A stretch of DNA of 64,000 bases. Source: Seriola aureovittata (Eukaryota > Chordata > Actinopteri > Carangiformes > Carangidae). The position numbers and the translations under genes were made by a program. The notes below the pieces were generated by a model, which saw nothing but the letters and a program-made list of their open reading frames with translations, did no database searches and was not told the origin of the DNA. This document shows, piece by piece, positions 43,057-64,000 of the stretch. The stretch is from NCBI RefSeq assembly GCF_021018895.1, contig NC_079373.1, positions 25,185,376 through 25,249,375 on the forward strand. Reading direction: 5' to 3'. Each line of letters opens with the position of its first letter. The stretch's first letter is position 1.

Positions 43057-46000
43057 TCACTCCTCCAGGAAGCCATCGCTGAGCAGGAAATGAGGTCGGA
43101 GCACGGAGATGATGGGACCCCTCGGGGCCCCGGCCAGGCAGTACGCCTCGTCCACGCTGACGCCGCGGGACCGCAGCGCACGCAACGCGGCGCAGCAGCT
43201 TTCCCTGCCGCCACGTGATGTCATCATGACGATACTGAGAGGGCTGTTGAACACACTGAACCTCCGCCGCATCTCACCCAGCTGAGCCGAGAAACTCTGC
43301 ACAGGAAGAAAGTGGATTATCTTTTACAAATAAAAATTAAAAAGTAGTGATGACGGATCAGCAGTATGTTGCTGCAAGTACCTGAGCGGCCTGTCGGCTC
43401 GCCGGCGTCGGGCCGGTGTCGGGCTGGATGACGGCGTCTCCGCAGAATAAAACTCTGAGCTGCTCTGACGAACAGGAAGCTGTCTGCTGGTCCAACAGAA
43501 CTGAGAGAACACCTGGACCAATGACAACAAAGATGATTCACCTTTTAGTATCACAGTCAATACATTATCAATACATTATGAAAACACACTTCAAACGTTG
43601 CTGATAATACTTTTTAAGATCAACATATGATCAATAGTGATTTTGAAAATGGAGTTAAAAATTAATTAAAATAAAGTTTTATATAAAGTCAATATTTTGA
43701 GAATAAAGTCGTAACATTTTAAAAGAAGATGTTTTATGATGTATTTAGAGAGAAAGTACTACTAGGAATACTGGGGAGTAGTATTTCGAGCATCAAGTCA
43801 TAATATTTTGAGGGAAAAAGTCTCAATATTTCAGGAATAACGTGGTAGTATTTCAAGAATAAACCTGCAAATGTTTTAAGAATAAAGTTGGAACATTTCT
43901 AGAATAAAGTCACAACATTTTGAGAATAAATTCAGAATATTTTAAAACAAAAAAAACGAATATTTTAGGAATAAAGTCACAGTATTTCAGGAATAACGTA
44001 GTTGTATTTCGAGACTAAAGTCGTAGTATTTTATGGGAAAAACAGTCGTAATATTTCAGGTATATCGCAGTAGTATTTCAAAAATAAAGTTGTAACATTA
44101 TAGAATAGAGTCACAGTATAACACATTGTGAGAACTGAAGCATGCTGACGTGGCATTCAGGTTGTAGTTACTGCACTTTAGTCTGAAGTGGACTGAGGTC
44201 TGATGCTCAGACAGGTCTGTGACAGATGTTTAACTTTTTAGATCTTTACCCCGACGTGATGCTTTAGTTATCTGGGTCTCAGCTGTCAAGCTGTTTGACC
44301 AAATCAGGATTTTCATGCTCTGAGATCTGACAGAGACTTTGATCAGCAGTAAAAACTCCTCAGAACACCGGGGGAGGTTCACATCAGCTCTTCCTGACCT
44401 TTCTGTGACGCCTGCGACGCCTCGTCTCCGTCCGTCGTCAGGAAGAGCTGCAAGTTATTTTTCAGCAAACTCTCGACGAAATCGTCCTCGCTGGAAAAAC
44501 AAAACCTGCTGACTTCAAGACCTGCAACAGAGCGGCGTCGACAAGATGATAAACTCCAACACTGATCGGCTGCAGGCTGTAATGTGTCTGATGATGGTTA
44601 CAGTTAAATTACCGTAATGTCTGGTGCTGCTGATGATGCGGGAGCTCTGCTGCTGCTGCCGACTGTCGGTGGTGATCAGGACGACGTCAAACAGCAGCGC
44701 CTCAGCAGGATTGTCCTCCAGCAGACGTTCATTCACTCTCTGGAGCGCCTGTTCACAATGATAGGATTTTAATTTGGAATGAATGAATGAATATCACTGC
44801 TCTTTACAGATATCTAAGCCGTCTAATAATGATTTATCCACACACAAGAAAACGGCAACTGTTAAAGGTTTTAAACTGATGTCAGCGTTGAACTCTGACC
44901 TGCAGCAGCGGGAGAGCCGTGCCCACTTCATACACGCCCTCATCATCATCATCATCATGAGCTCCGCATTCAAACACCGCACGAGACGTTACTGCAACGA
45001 CCACCGCACGATCAGCATCCTTCTGCAGAGGAGACACAGAACCTAAATCAGACAAGCGGGTCTGTGGAGAATCTGGTCTGGAGAGAGTCCAGAACAGAAA
45101 CTTAAGCAAGTTTTAAAAGTAGCAACAATATATACTTAAAGTACAAAAAGTTAAATTAATCATTATGTAAAATGGCCCAGTTTGGAAAAAAACATATCAT
45201 ATTATTGTTTTATAATTATAACTTCATTCATGTGTACATCACTTTATTGTTGCAGCTGGTAAAGGTGGAGCTAACTGTGAATTTCCTCCTGAGCATCTTA
45301 TCTTTACCTATAATAATACATCACATTTTATATGTTGATTACATTTTGTATTATGTTTTCAAATAAATGTATAGTGGAGTAAAAAGTACAAGGTAAAACT
45401 GTGGTTTAGTATCAAGTATCAGAAAATGGGAATACTCAAGTAAAGTACTTTAACGTTGTACTTAAGTACAGCACTTGAGTAAACGTAACTAGGTACTTAT
45501 ACACACAGAACCAACACCGAACCATCAGGTAACCAATACAGAACCAATACAAAATCACTAGAAGCAAGAAGAACCAATATGGATACAGGACCTAAAATAT
45601 CAATAAAATAACAGAGTGAAATCTGGCCTTAGACCTCATACAGACATTTTAACTTCTGTATTCTTACACAATGTTTTGTATGTGAGAAAACTAAACATGC
45701 TTTTGTACATTTCCTCACGTTCTTAACGAATATTTGTGCTTGTTTTGTTTCAGGATCCCTGCGGTCTTTGCAGAAACTGTAGTGAATTTTAGCCTCATAT
45801 TCTTCGACCCGAATGTCCATTACAAAAAGTGAAATTTATAAACTACGTCACTAATTGGCGATGGTGTCACAGTTTTAAAAAACATGACTCAAGGTGTTTT
45901 GAAATGATTAGGCCCCGCTCCTCAAATCGGCATATATTGTATACTCTATGCAGCCACATTTTCACATTTTAATAAACTAGTATGTCACTTTCAAATTTCT

Positions 46001-46378
46001 GCCAGTCTGATGGGACGTGTGCAAGATTAAGTTGTTTGAATTATAGTGCAACATCTGGCTGCATGAAATTATTTATATGCCGAATTTAACATTAGCCACC
46101 GACGTCTCAATTCATAAGATCTACTTGATGTTTTCTAGGAAAATATGAAGGTTATATTTAAATACACAATTATTTGAATGTAGTCTGGTGTAAAAGTCTG
46201 AGAAACAGTGAAATATACAGCGTGATTTCTCTGATTTTTGTCAGAGCTGGATGGGAGTTTTTCTGCAGGTATGTGACCTTAACTGTCTCACTGTCTTTAG
46301 GGGCGAGACAGCGTAAAATAACCTGCCTCAGGTGAGTCTTACCTGCTTCACGTCCGTGTTCTGGACTGTTGAGACCAT
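43057..46378 (-). CDS. nt5c1a-like: cytosolic 5'-nucleotidase 1A-like protein, probably inactive
   Basis: Member of the cN-I family, which hydrolyses AMP to adenosine in the cytosol with a HAD-type fold. The minus-strand coding exons are 46343-46378, 44900-45022, 44613-44748, 44399-44521, 43382-43512 and 43057-43296, giving 262 residues. Human NT5C1A is 368. Family landmarks are VVVAVTSRAVF, LFDVVLITT, RIISSTRHYG, RVLFCGDAV, VMMTSR, EAYCLAGAPRGPI and LRPHFLLSDG. The start ATG has an in-frame TGA 12 bases upstream. The protein lacks most of the N-terminal extension and about 30 C-terminal residues, and is shortened after the FxGDAV motif. The usual FDGDAV is FCGDAV here (C163), PKGP is PRGP (R242), FFDD is LLSD (S256-D257), and the NNH segment is absent. 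These changes should abolish phosphatase catalysis. Splice sites and frame are intact, so it is not an obvious pseudogene. It is divergent with gramd4. Confidence 0.8.
43655..44125. repeat. degenerate tandem repeat, AATAAAGTCGTAATATTTC
   Basis: About 20 units of 20-30 bases of the type GAATAAAGTCGTAACATTTT recur in intron 4 of the nucleotidase-like gene. They are strongly diverged. Some are preceded by GGGAAAAA. Confidence 0.7.
45110..45510. repeat. copy of the AGTGGAGTAAAAAG interspersed family
   Basis: ATAGTGGAGTAAAAAGTACA, ACTCAAGTAAAGTACTTTAA, GTACTTAAGTACAGCACTTG and AACGTAACTAGGTACTTA appear in the order found in the 31.9 kb copy. It lies in intron 1 of the nucleotidase-like gene. Confidence 0.6.
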
Positions 46379-46860
46379 GTCCGCCTCTCAGCTGAGACTC
46401 CGCGGGTTCTTAACAGCCTCAACAGGTGGCTCTTTTTACCTGTTCACAGTCACAACACATTAATGACTACAACTGAACCGAACCGTCTGTCAAACTACTC
46501 CAAACTTCCCCCCAGAAACAGAGAACTGTTTATTTAGGTTCCGCTTGTCTGAACCCGGACGTTCGCTTTAAGAGCGCAGCGTGATTGCGTCACATCCTTG
46601 TTCAGCCGCCGCGTTGGTCACCCCGCCCACAGCGGTGATTGTTGTGTCAGGTAGAGAAACACGGTCCGGTTTTTACCCCCTAAAACCCCCACCTCAACTG
46701 GATCCAGTATCGGGGCCGAGGAGCGAGGGCGGTCTGGAACGGGTCTGAGAGGAGCCCAGAGCGGTTCGGGGCGGATTTGACCCGGATCGGAGCGGGTTTG
46801 GAGACAGGGAGGCAAAGTTTGCCCCAGCTTCGGTTCACGGTGAGACACACCTACTTTTGT
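46379..46860. promoter_or_regulatory. divergent promoter region for the nucleotidase-like gene and gramd4
   Basis: GC-rich, CpG-containing DNA lies between two genes that point away from each other. It holds GCGTCACA at 46587-46594 and a CCCCGCCC GC box at 46621-46628. A probable noncoding first exon of gramd4 ends at a good donor, CACG|GTGAGA, with exon end 46839. The exon assignment is inferred because the first coding exon of gramd4 has its own acceptor 51 bases before the ATG. Confidence 0.5.
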
Positions 46861-47624
46861 CCCCTCTTTTCCTTACTTCCTTGCTTCCTACCCTCTTTAC
46901 CTCGGTCTTCTGAAGGTGTCCACCTGTGTCCAACCAGGACCTCGCGGACCTGCCGGGTCGCTATAGGATCCTCCTTGAGGTCGGCAGGTAAACAGCAGGT
47001 GATTGGCTGTCACCAGTTTAGCAGGTTGTCTGCAGGCCCTGAAAAGTCTTAATAAGCAGTGAATCCAGGTTCATTACAGTGCGATGTCTGTTTTGTTTTT
47101 TAAATCGTTATTTAATAATTAACTTCATACAGACAGGACTGGATCCACCTGCTGAGGGGCTCCTATAGACACCTCCCCTTCTCCCATTGTACCTGGCAGA
47201 CAGTTTCATTATTTACCCAGGCCTCCAGGGTTGCAGCTCGGTACACCTGCACACTAAAGGTTGTTCCGAGCATCTTGGAGAACCGTCTTATGTCTCAGTG
47301 TCTTCTGTCTCTTCATGTGACTGACTCCATCACGTTGAGACCATGTCTCTGTAGCGACCAGACCCTCTGTAGCAGGACCGATCAAACACCTCCCCGATGG
47401 TACCTTCAATCAACAGTCTGTAAAATCTGTAAAATCTATCAGTCAGTCATGTTAACAGCCAGTCTCACCTGTACAGGTAAAGAATAAGACAATAATCATT
47501 ACAAGCAGTCAGACCAGTCGGTCTCTTTGTCTGTCACAGTGCCGGAATATGAACTAGAATCCTTTATGTCAGTGACAGTGATAATACAACAATGTATGAA
47601 TACTCCAATATAAGTAAAAGTGCA

Positions 47625-47816
47625 TACAGTGGATATAAAACAATTATTTTAGTTTTTAGTTTTAGTTTTTTCCCACCTAAAAGATTTTGGTTTATTTTTC
47701 AACTGAATTGTACAGGTTACAGGTTACAGGTCACATTACAGGTGGAAAAAGTTCTGAAATGATTTATCTCGGTCTCATTTTAAACAGGGGTGTGTGGACT
47801 TTTTATATCCACTGTA
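47625..47816. mobile_element. MITE, Tc1/mariner-like (perfect 14-bp ends, TA target)
   Basis: The 16-base TACAGTGGATATAAAA at 47625-47640 is the exact reverse complement of 47801-47816. The outer TA on each side is the expected Tc1/mariner target duplication, so the element proper is 47627-47814, 188 bp, starting CAGTGGATATAAAA. No transposase is encoded, so movement would need an enzyme in trans. Confidence 0.7.
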
Positions 47817-47819
47817 CGT

Positions 47820-48165
47820 AGAAGAACAGCTGTATCATCAGCTGAAAGCACTTGAAGTATTAAAAGTAAAAGTACTGTTGAGTGGCTCATTTCATATTTT
47901 TATGCAGTAAATTACATTATTAGATTGTTAATGCTTCAGCAGCATTTTGCTGTTGTAGCTGATTGAAGTGGAGCTGGTTTTAACTACTTGATTTACTGTT
48001 GGGAAGTAAAATCATATAAAGACAATTCTGGTTTAACTTAAAACAAGTGCAAAAAAGAACAAAATGAACTGAAATGTGGAGGAGTAGAGATATAAATGAG
48101 CGGAAAATTGAAATCTAAAGTTATAAAAATATGAAATGCAGTACTCGTTGAGTAAATGTACTTAT
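47820..48165. repeat. partial copy of the AGTGGAGTAAAAAG-type family
   Basis: AGTATTAAAAGTAAAAGTAC, TTTATGCAGTAAATTACATT and AATGCAGTACTCGTTGAGTA-type words resemble the other copies but are more diverged. Confidence 0.4.
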
Positions 48166-48244
48166 ACATATAGTGGATATTTGTTTAAAAGAAGCATTGG
48201 TAGGGTGCCCAAACATTTGTCTACAGTTGTATCATTATCATCAG

Positions 48245-48420
48245 GCCATATTAGGGCTGCAACTATTATTTATTGACTTCTTGATTGTTTGCTCTATAAA
48301 ATGTCAGAAAATACTGAAAAGTGCTGTTATAATTTCCTAAACCCCTAGATGCTGTCTTTAAAATCACTTTATTTGTCCAATCAACAGTCCAAAACTCAAA
48401 AACATGTTGACTCTCCCTGG
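48245..48420. repeat. copy of the ATTGATTAAT-ended interspersed family
   Basis: Begins TTAGGGCTGCAACTATTATT and contains TAAAATGTCAGAAAATACTG and CCAATCAACAGTCCAAAACT. These phrases are typical of this common element. Confidence 0.6.
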
Positions 48421-48649
48421 ACAAGTAAAACCCATGATGACTTTGTGTTGAAGGAGGCGTGTCCGTTGAGCTTTAAACTGCTGAATTATCTCACATGATG
48501 TAGATGAAGAGCAGAAGTTTTGAACTGGCGTCTGCATTTGGTTCAGTTTTGATAAAAAAAAAAAAAAGAAGTTGCTTTTGATTCATTTTTATTCTGTTTT
48601 TTTGTGAATCTAAATGAGAACCAATAGTGCAGTAATATGAAAGCAGAAT

Positions 48650-49260
48650 TTTTCCATGGTACTTGAACTTTATAGCCACGTTAGCAGCTTGGTAGACTAA
48701 GGGATTTTCATGAAATATTGTATAAACATTTGCAGTCCCCTGCAGATAAACACTGATGACTAAAGTGATCCTCTTATGTTTCATCTCGTGGCTCTAGCAG
48801 GTCAAAGTTTCTGTGAATCCAGAGAAATATTTCAACATTTACGACATGGAGCGGCATAAGATTTGTTACAGTCGTTCATGTTCCCCACAGGATGAAATCC
48901 CCCTCATTTTCATGATCCCATGACTTTTCCTATAGCACCACAATGAGGTCCACATTTGTGGTTTTGAGTGCCATGAAATTAGTTACGTTTATGTTCCCCT
49001 GAGGAGTTTGATGGGAATGTCATGGGTTGTTTATACGTATTTAGTGATTTATTTAATTTATTTAGTCAAGTATTGGATCTATGATAGTTTTACTCAGATG
49101 AAAGTTAAGAAGATCAAATATATTATTGTTCATCCTGAGGGGAACATGAATGTCAAATTTCGTTGCAATCCATCCAATAGCTGTCGAGCTTTTACATTTT
49201 GGACCAAAGTGGTGGATTGACAAACACCACCTTCCCTAGAGCGGTGCTGCTGGCAGGGAT
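48650..49260. repeat. dispersed repeat block, ATGTTCCCCTGAGGA family
   Basis: ATGTTCCCCACAGGATGAAA, ATGACTTTTCCTATAGCACC, TCATCCTGAGGGGAACATGA and TTTCGTTGCAATCCATCCAA occur in this block. Shorter related fragments are at about 31515-31585, 56115-56195 and 57270-57310. The class is not determined. Confidence 0.5.
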
Positions 49261-49437
49261 AATAATCTCCATGGAAACAGCTGTCAGTTTTCAATTTATT
49301 AAAAGCATTTAATTAACAATCAATTATTGGAGGTTTTGTGGATCATTTCTCAGTGTTTCTCTTTTCTTTGTCCTCTCCTCTTCCAGTCTCTGCAGCTTGG
49401 TCATGTTCAGGTAGAGTCCCGCTCGGCGACGCCCACC

Positions 49438-60090
<10,653 letters not shown>

Positions 60091-62430
60091 TAATGCCTTC
60101 CCAAGATGGCTGCCCCCCTGCATCTGTTCCGCGTCCTCTCACCGGTGACATCCTCCAACGACTCCTGACTTCGGTTTGAGCTGCTGCTCTGTTTTTTAAC
60201 CAATAGGGTCATTGATCTAAAACACTGACATTACTTTAGTGATTGATATTAAATAAGCTGATTTCAACTAATTTAAAGTAGAAGAAGAAGAGGGAGCTTT
60301 ATGCAAAACATCAATCCTGAGCGTTCATTTACAGTAAGTTCTCAAATATAAGCGTCTTTTCTAATAATTACAAACACATTAAGGTTTGGTAACGAACACT
60401 GAGGACTGTACTCTAATCATGTACTGTATTAGACTCTGATACTCTTCTTATTCACTGATTATTTCCTGTTGCTTCTACTTCTTTAAAAATTTTTTTATCC
60501 CTTTTAAACTATTCTGAATGAAACACGCTTCCTGTTTCACATTAAAAGCCTCTCAGCAGCTCAAAGGGCATAAATCCTTCTGTTAAATTTGTGTCGCTTT
60601 TAATGTGAAAATTTCTGCAGGGAAACGGTTCAGAAATTGTTTTTGTTTTTTTCAAACTGAATCTCTTTTGCTCGCACAGGAAGAATCAGTGGTTTACAAT
60701 CTGATAGACGCTCCAGTATAACAAGATTTCATCAGATGTTACCGTCTGCAGCCGCTTAAGAGAATTTGTGGTGTTTAAGTTTCAGGAGTGATCCAGATGT
60801 GTCGGACGGGTCATGAACAGATGTTTTCTTCTCTTGGGGGAAACACATATGAATGAATTTGGACCTAAAATGTGATACTGAAATTGATATAATTAAAGAA
60901 ATATATCTTGTCTATAAGAAACTTAATGCAAAATTAAGATTCTCTTCATATCATCATGGCTGCCGAGTTACTGAGAGTGTTTTTAGATTTTAGTTTTTCT
61001 ATTGGCAGATTTCCCCACAGCAGATTCTACTGACAGTAACATCACCTGCTTTAAGCTGCAATATCCTCTAGTCTAATATCTCAGTGAGGCTTTTTCAGCC
61101 TCTAACATCATGTAGCTTAAACCCTTCCCTCTGATGACTCGTCACTGATGCACTATTATTATGCTTATTTTCTAATTGTCTGTCTACTGACTCTGCGAAA
61201 TTTGCGATACTTGTTATGTTTTTTTGTTTACTGATTTTGGACAGCAGACTTGAAGCTCTGCAGTGTGTCATTCTTAGTCAGTATATGACATGTTAGTGGA
61301 TGAAAGGCAGCCTTATATGCACATTTTAGCGGTGTTGATTATGCTAATGTTATATTTCACGACCAGGTTGTGTTCAACAGTCTGAAAGGAGCGATTCACG
61401 ACAAGTTTGTGCAGTTAAGAGACTTTGGCGAATCTGACTTGAAACACTCGAACAAACAAACTGAGAATTTTAGTAAATTAATACTTGATTAGAAGAAAAT
61501 CAATCCACAGCCATTTTGATAATAGATCATTTATGTAAAAGAATCAAAAACTCTCTCGCTGATGTGAGAATTTATTGATTTTCTCTGTTTTATATATATT
61601 TATATATGAATATCTTTGGGTTTTAGACCATTGGTAGGATTTCACTTTCGACTATGGGAAACTGGGATGGACATTTTTCACTATTTAGACATTTTATAGA
61701 CAAAACGATTAGTTGTCCAATTTGAAAAAATAATTTACCGAATATTTGACAATGACTTTAACCTTAGTTGCAGCCGTACAATCAGTTCTGCATGTACACA
61801 TCAGTCTCTAAAACATACTGAACTTAACCTAAATATTATTTTCTAATAATGCTGGTTCACTGATTTATTTTCTCAATTAACTTTTGGTCAGTAAATGGTG
61901 AGAAATGTCCATCATAGTGCAGTTCCATTGGTTATTTAGTTTTGTTATAAAACAGAGAAAAGCAAGTCCTTACATTGGAGACACTGGAATTATGGAAAGG
62001 TGTTTTTTTTTATTTTTTATTTGGTGAAAATAAATAATTAGAAAACACAAAACAATCTCTTTACACTAATTCTATTACACTGGAAAGTTCAGTCCACAGT
62101 GCGTTAATGCTAAAATCATCACTCAGTTTTCTGAACATATTCCAGTTATATTTGGGGGAAAAAAGGATTTTTTTGGACAGTTGTTTTTACAGTGTTGTAC
62201 GAATATAAACGTGTTTAAACCTCATTAATTTACATTAGTGTCTTCAGGGAACTGTAAAAACTTTATTAAATGACTCTGTATTGTACTTAACAGCTAAGCC
62301 TTACAATCAGTTAATATTACAGTATGTTGTTGTTTTATGTGGTGGCAAGAGACTGTTTGTATTCTATATGAATGTTTTAAGACTATTTCCTGTGCGACAT
62401 TTAATAATAATCTCCGCTTTTAACGTTTTT
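60091..62430 (+). other. probable gramd4 3' UTR and downstream DNA
   Basis: No protein-coding exon is recognised. ATTAAA at 60541-60546 is a possible early poly(A) signal, and AATAAA at 62029-62034 a later one. A repeat copy sits at about 61590-61770. Confidence 0.4.
61590..61770. repeat. copy of the ATTGATTAAT-ended interspersed family
   Basis: TATCTTTGGGTTTTAGACCA, TCGACTATGGGAAACTGGGA and TTAGTTGCAGCCGTACAATC follow the family order. Confidence 0.5.
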
Positions 62431-62439
62431 TTTTTTGTT

Positions 62440-63025
62440 TGTTTTTTTGTCTTAGCTAAAAGCTAATAGGTTAATGCTAACAAAGCAGATACAACCTGTA
62501 ATGTTGAAGTCTAGGTTTCTTTCACAATCAAAAGCAAATTGACTAGAAGCTAAAGCTAAATAAAAAACAAAATAAAAAACAAAACAAATGGACTTTTTTG
62601 TTTTAACTTTAGCTTCTCTCCTAGCAAAAAGCTAATAGGCTAAAGCTAAACAATTCAAAACAGCACAATGACATGAAATCCAAGGTTTTTCTTTCTTTTA
62701 TCACCAATAAGCTCAGAGGCTTAAAAAAGATGACGTGTTGAAGTGTTTTTCTGATCTGTTTAATTTCTGTTTTAGGTATTTTAAGCTTCAGGGCTAATCG
62801 GCTAAAGCTAAACAATCGAAAACAAAACAATAGTTTGAAAAAATCACAGTTCAGTGAGCTTTTAGGTTTAGCTTTCCTTCATAACCAATAAATATTGAAG
62901 TTTTTTTTCCTGTTCTATTTAGCTCCTGATTTAAATGGGTTTTTTTCCCCAATACTAGGAAACTAATTGGCTAAAGCTAAACAGGCTAAAATATAAAATT
63001 TTTCTTCTTTTCAGCTTAGCTTCTA
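62440..63025. repeat. tandem repeat of about 165 bp, GGCTAAAGCTAAACA core
   Basis: AAAGCTAATAGG or similar followed by CTAAAGCTAAACAATTCAAA recurs near 62465, 62624, 62793 and 62957. The steps are about 159, 169 and 164 bases. The intervening segments also share TTTAGCTT(C/T)-type words, so the whole unit, not just the core, seems to be repeated. Confidence 0.6.
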
Positions 63026-64000
63026 TTTCTTTTTACTTTGTACGGAGCCAGCAGTGTCATAAATTAAAAAAAAGAAAACACACAAACTATTCACACAAAT
63101 TGTTTCTCTCACAATGCTATCAATCTGATCTAAATAAGGCCCTTGGATTTAAGACTTTTCGTTTTGTTTTCGACTGAAATACACTTTTTCTTTAAACATG
63201 TATTTTTGGTTAATTAGATAGCACAAATTATTATTATTATTTTTATCTCCATGAAATCTGTCAGGCTTTTTAAGTTTGCCACTAAATGAGGAAACACATT
63301 TTACAGCCAGCCAAAGTGCTGCTGTGTAAATTTTAAAACGTTTCTTTTCCTGCCAGTACCGCTGCTCTGTAACTGTAGTTCTCCGTCCCTCAGAGGAACA
63401 CAATGTACTGTTATTCTGAAAGCTGACTCACCAGCATTTATCAACAATTTACTGACAATTACTCTCATTGTCGATTAATGTGCCAGTTGTTTTTTCAGGT
63501 TAGTCAGTTGATTAGTTGTCTACAGAACAAAAGAAAATATTTCCTCAAGGACAAGGTGATGGCATTAATGTCTTGTTTTGTCCGACCCACAATCCAAAAC
63601 CCAAAAAATATTCAGTTTTGGAAAACAAGGAAAAGCGGAAAATTCACACATTTGAGAACCTGGAACCACTGAGTGTTTGACTATTAATTGATTGCCAAAA
63701 TAGTTTCTGATTAATATTCTGTCAATCGACTAATCATTTAATTGACTAATATTTGCAGATGCAATCGTTACAGATGTGATCTTTTGACCAAAGACAAATT
63801 GTCCAAAATGGAGGATGTTGTCGTTTTTAGCTCAATCAACTTTATAACAAAACTAAAGTAGGTGAAAGTGAAATAAATTTTCCCCAAAATAAAACATATG
63901 AAACATCCAGTATAAGTTTTGATTTAAAAAATGAACAATTGAATGAATAATCTCTCGGTCAGTTTTTGGTGGGATCTGGGCAAAACTCTTTCATTGCCAA
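63025..64000. other. right end of window, gene-free
   Basis: AT-rich sequence with no recognised gene. A further copy of the ATTGATTAAT-ended repeat family lies at about 63440-63760 (ATTGTCGATTAATGTG, GACCCACAATCCAAAACCCA, TGTCAATCGACTAATCATTT). Confidence 0.5.

Larger units (their letters stand above)
46861..49386 (+). other. probable 5' UTR intron of gramd4
   Basis: No coding exon is visible. The region holds a MITE, two copies of dispersed families and a TTCATGTTCCCC repeat block, all listed separately. Confidence 0.5.

Overview
This is a vertebrate window, almost certainly from a spiny-rayed (percomorph) teleost. All genes are split by GT-AG introns. Dinucleotide microsatellites are long and abundant, and the introns and intergenic DNA carry many short interspersed repeats typical of that group. 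There are no CRISPR arrays, operons or other prokaryotic features. I reconstructed the exons by eye from reading-frame homology and splice sites; every exon phase closes.

Layout. 1-3.4 kb: intergenic, with minisatellites and no convincing gene. 3.47-7.75 kb (+): bet1l, a small Golgi Qc-SNARE (4 coding exons, 109 aa). 9.86-19.38 kb (+): deaf1, a SAND/MYND transcription factor (13 coding exons, 547 aa). 19.4-24.2 kb: gene-free. 24.2-35.9 kb (-): drd4, dopamine receptor D4 (4 coding exons, 387 aa). 35.9-43.0 kb: gene-free, rich in minisatellites and repeats. 43.06-46.38 kb (-): a cytosolic 5'-nucleotidase 1 family gene (6 coding exons, 262 aa) that looks catalytically degenerate. 46.4-46.85 kb: GC-richer, probably a shared divergent promoter. 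49.4-60.1 kb (+): gramd4, a membrane GRAM-domain protein (19 coding exons, 593 aa). 60.1-64 kb: its probable 3' UTR, then repeats.

The genes do not form a pathway. bet1l, deaf1 and drd4 recall human 11p15.5, where BET1L, DEAF1 and DRD4 lie near one another and DEAF1 and DRD4 are close. GRAMD4 is on human 22q, so the junction with the nucleotidase and gramd4 reflects rearrangement or the teleost genome duplication.

The most interesting signals are: the nucleotidase-like protein that has lost the HAD-type nucleophile and other active-site residues; CA/TG arrays fused to or abutting splice sites in deaf1 and gramd4; complementary TG and CA arrays flanking in-frame deaf1 exon 11; a partly repeated segment downstream of bet1l exon 1; and several recognisable non-autonomous transposons. 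I found no clearly unprecedented multigene system.
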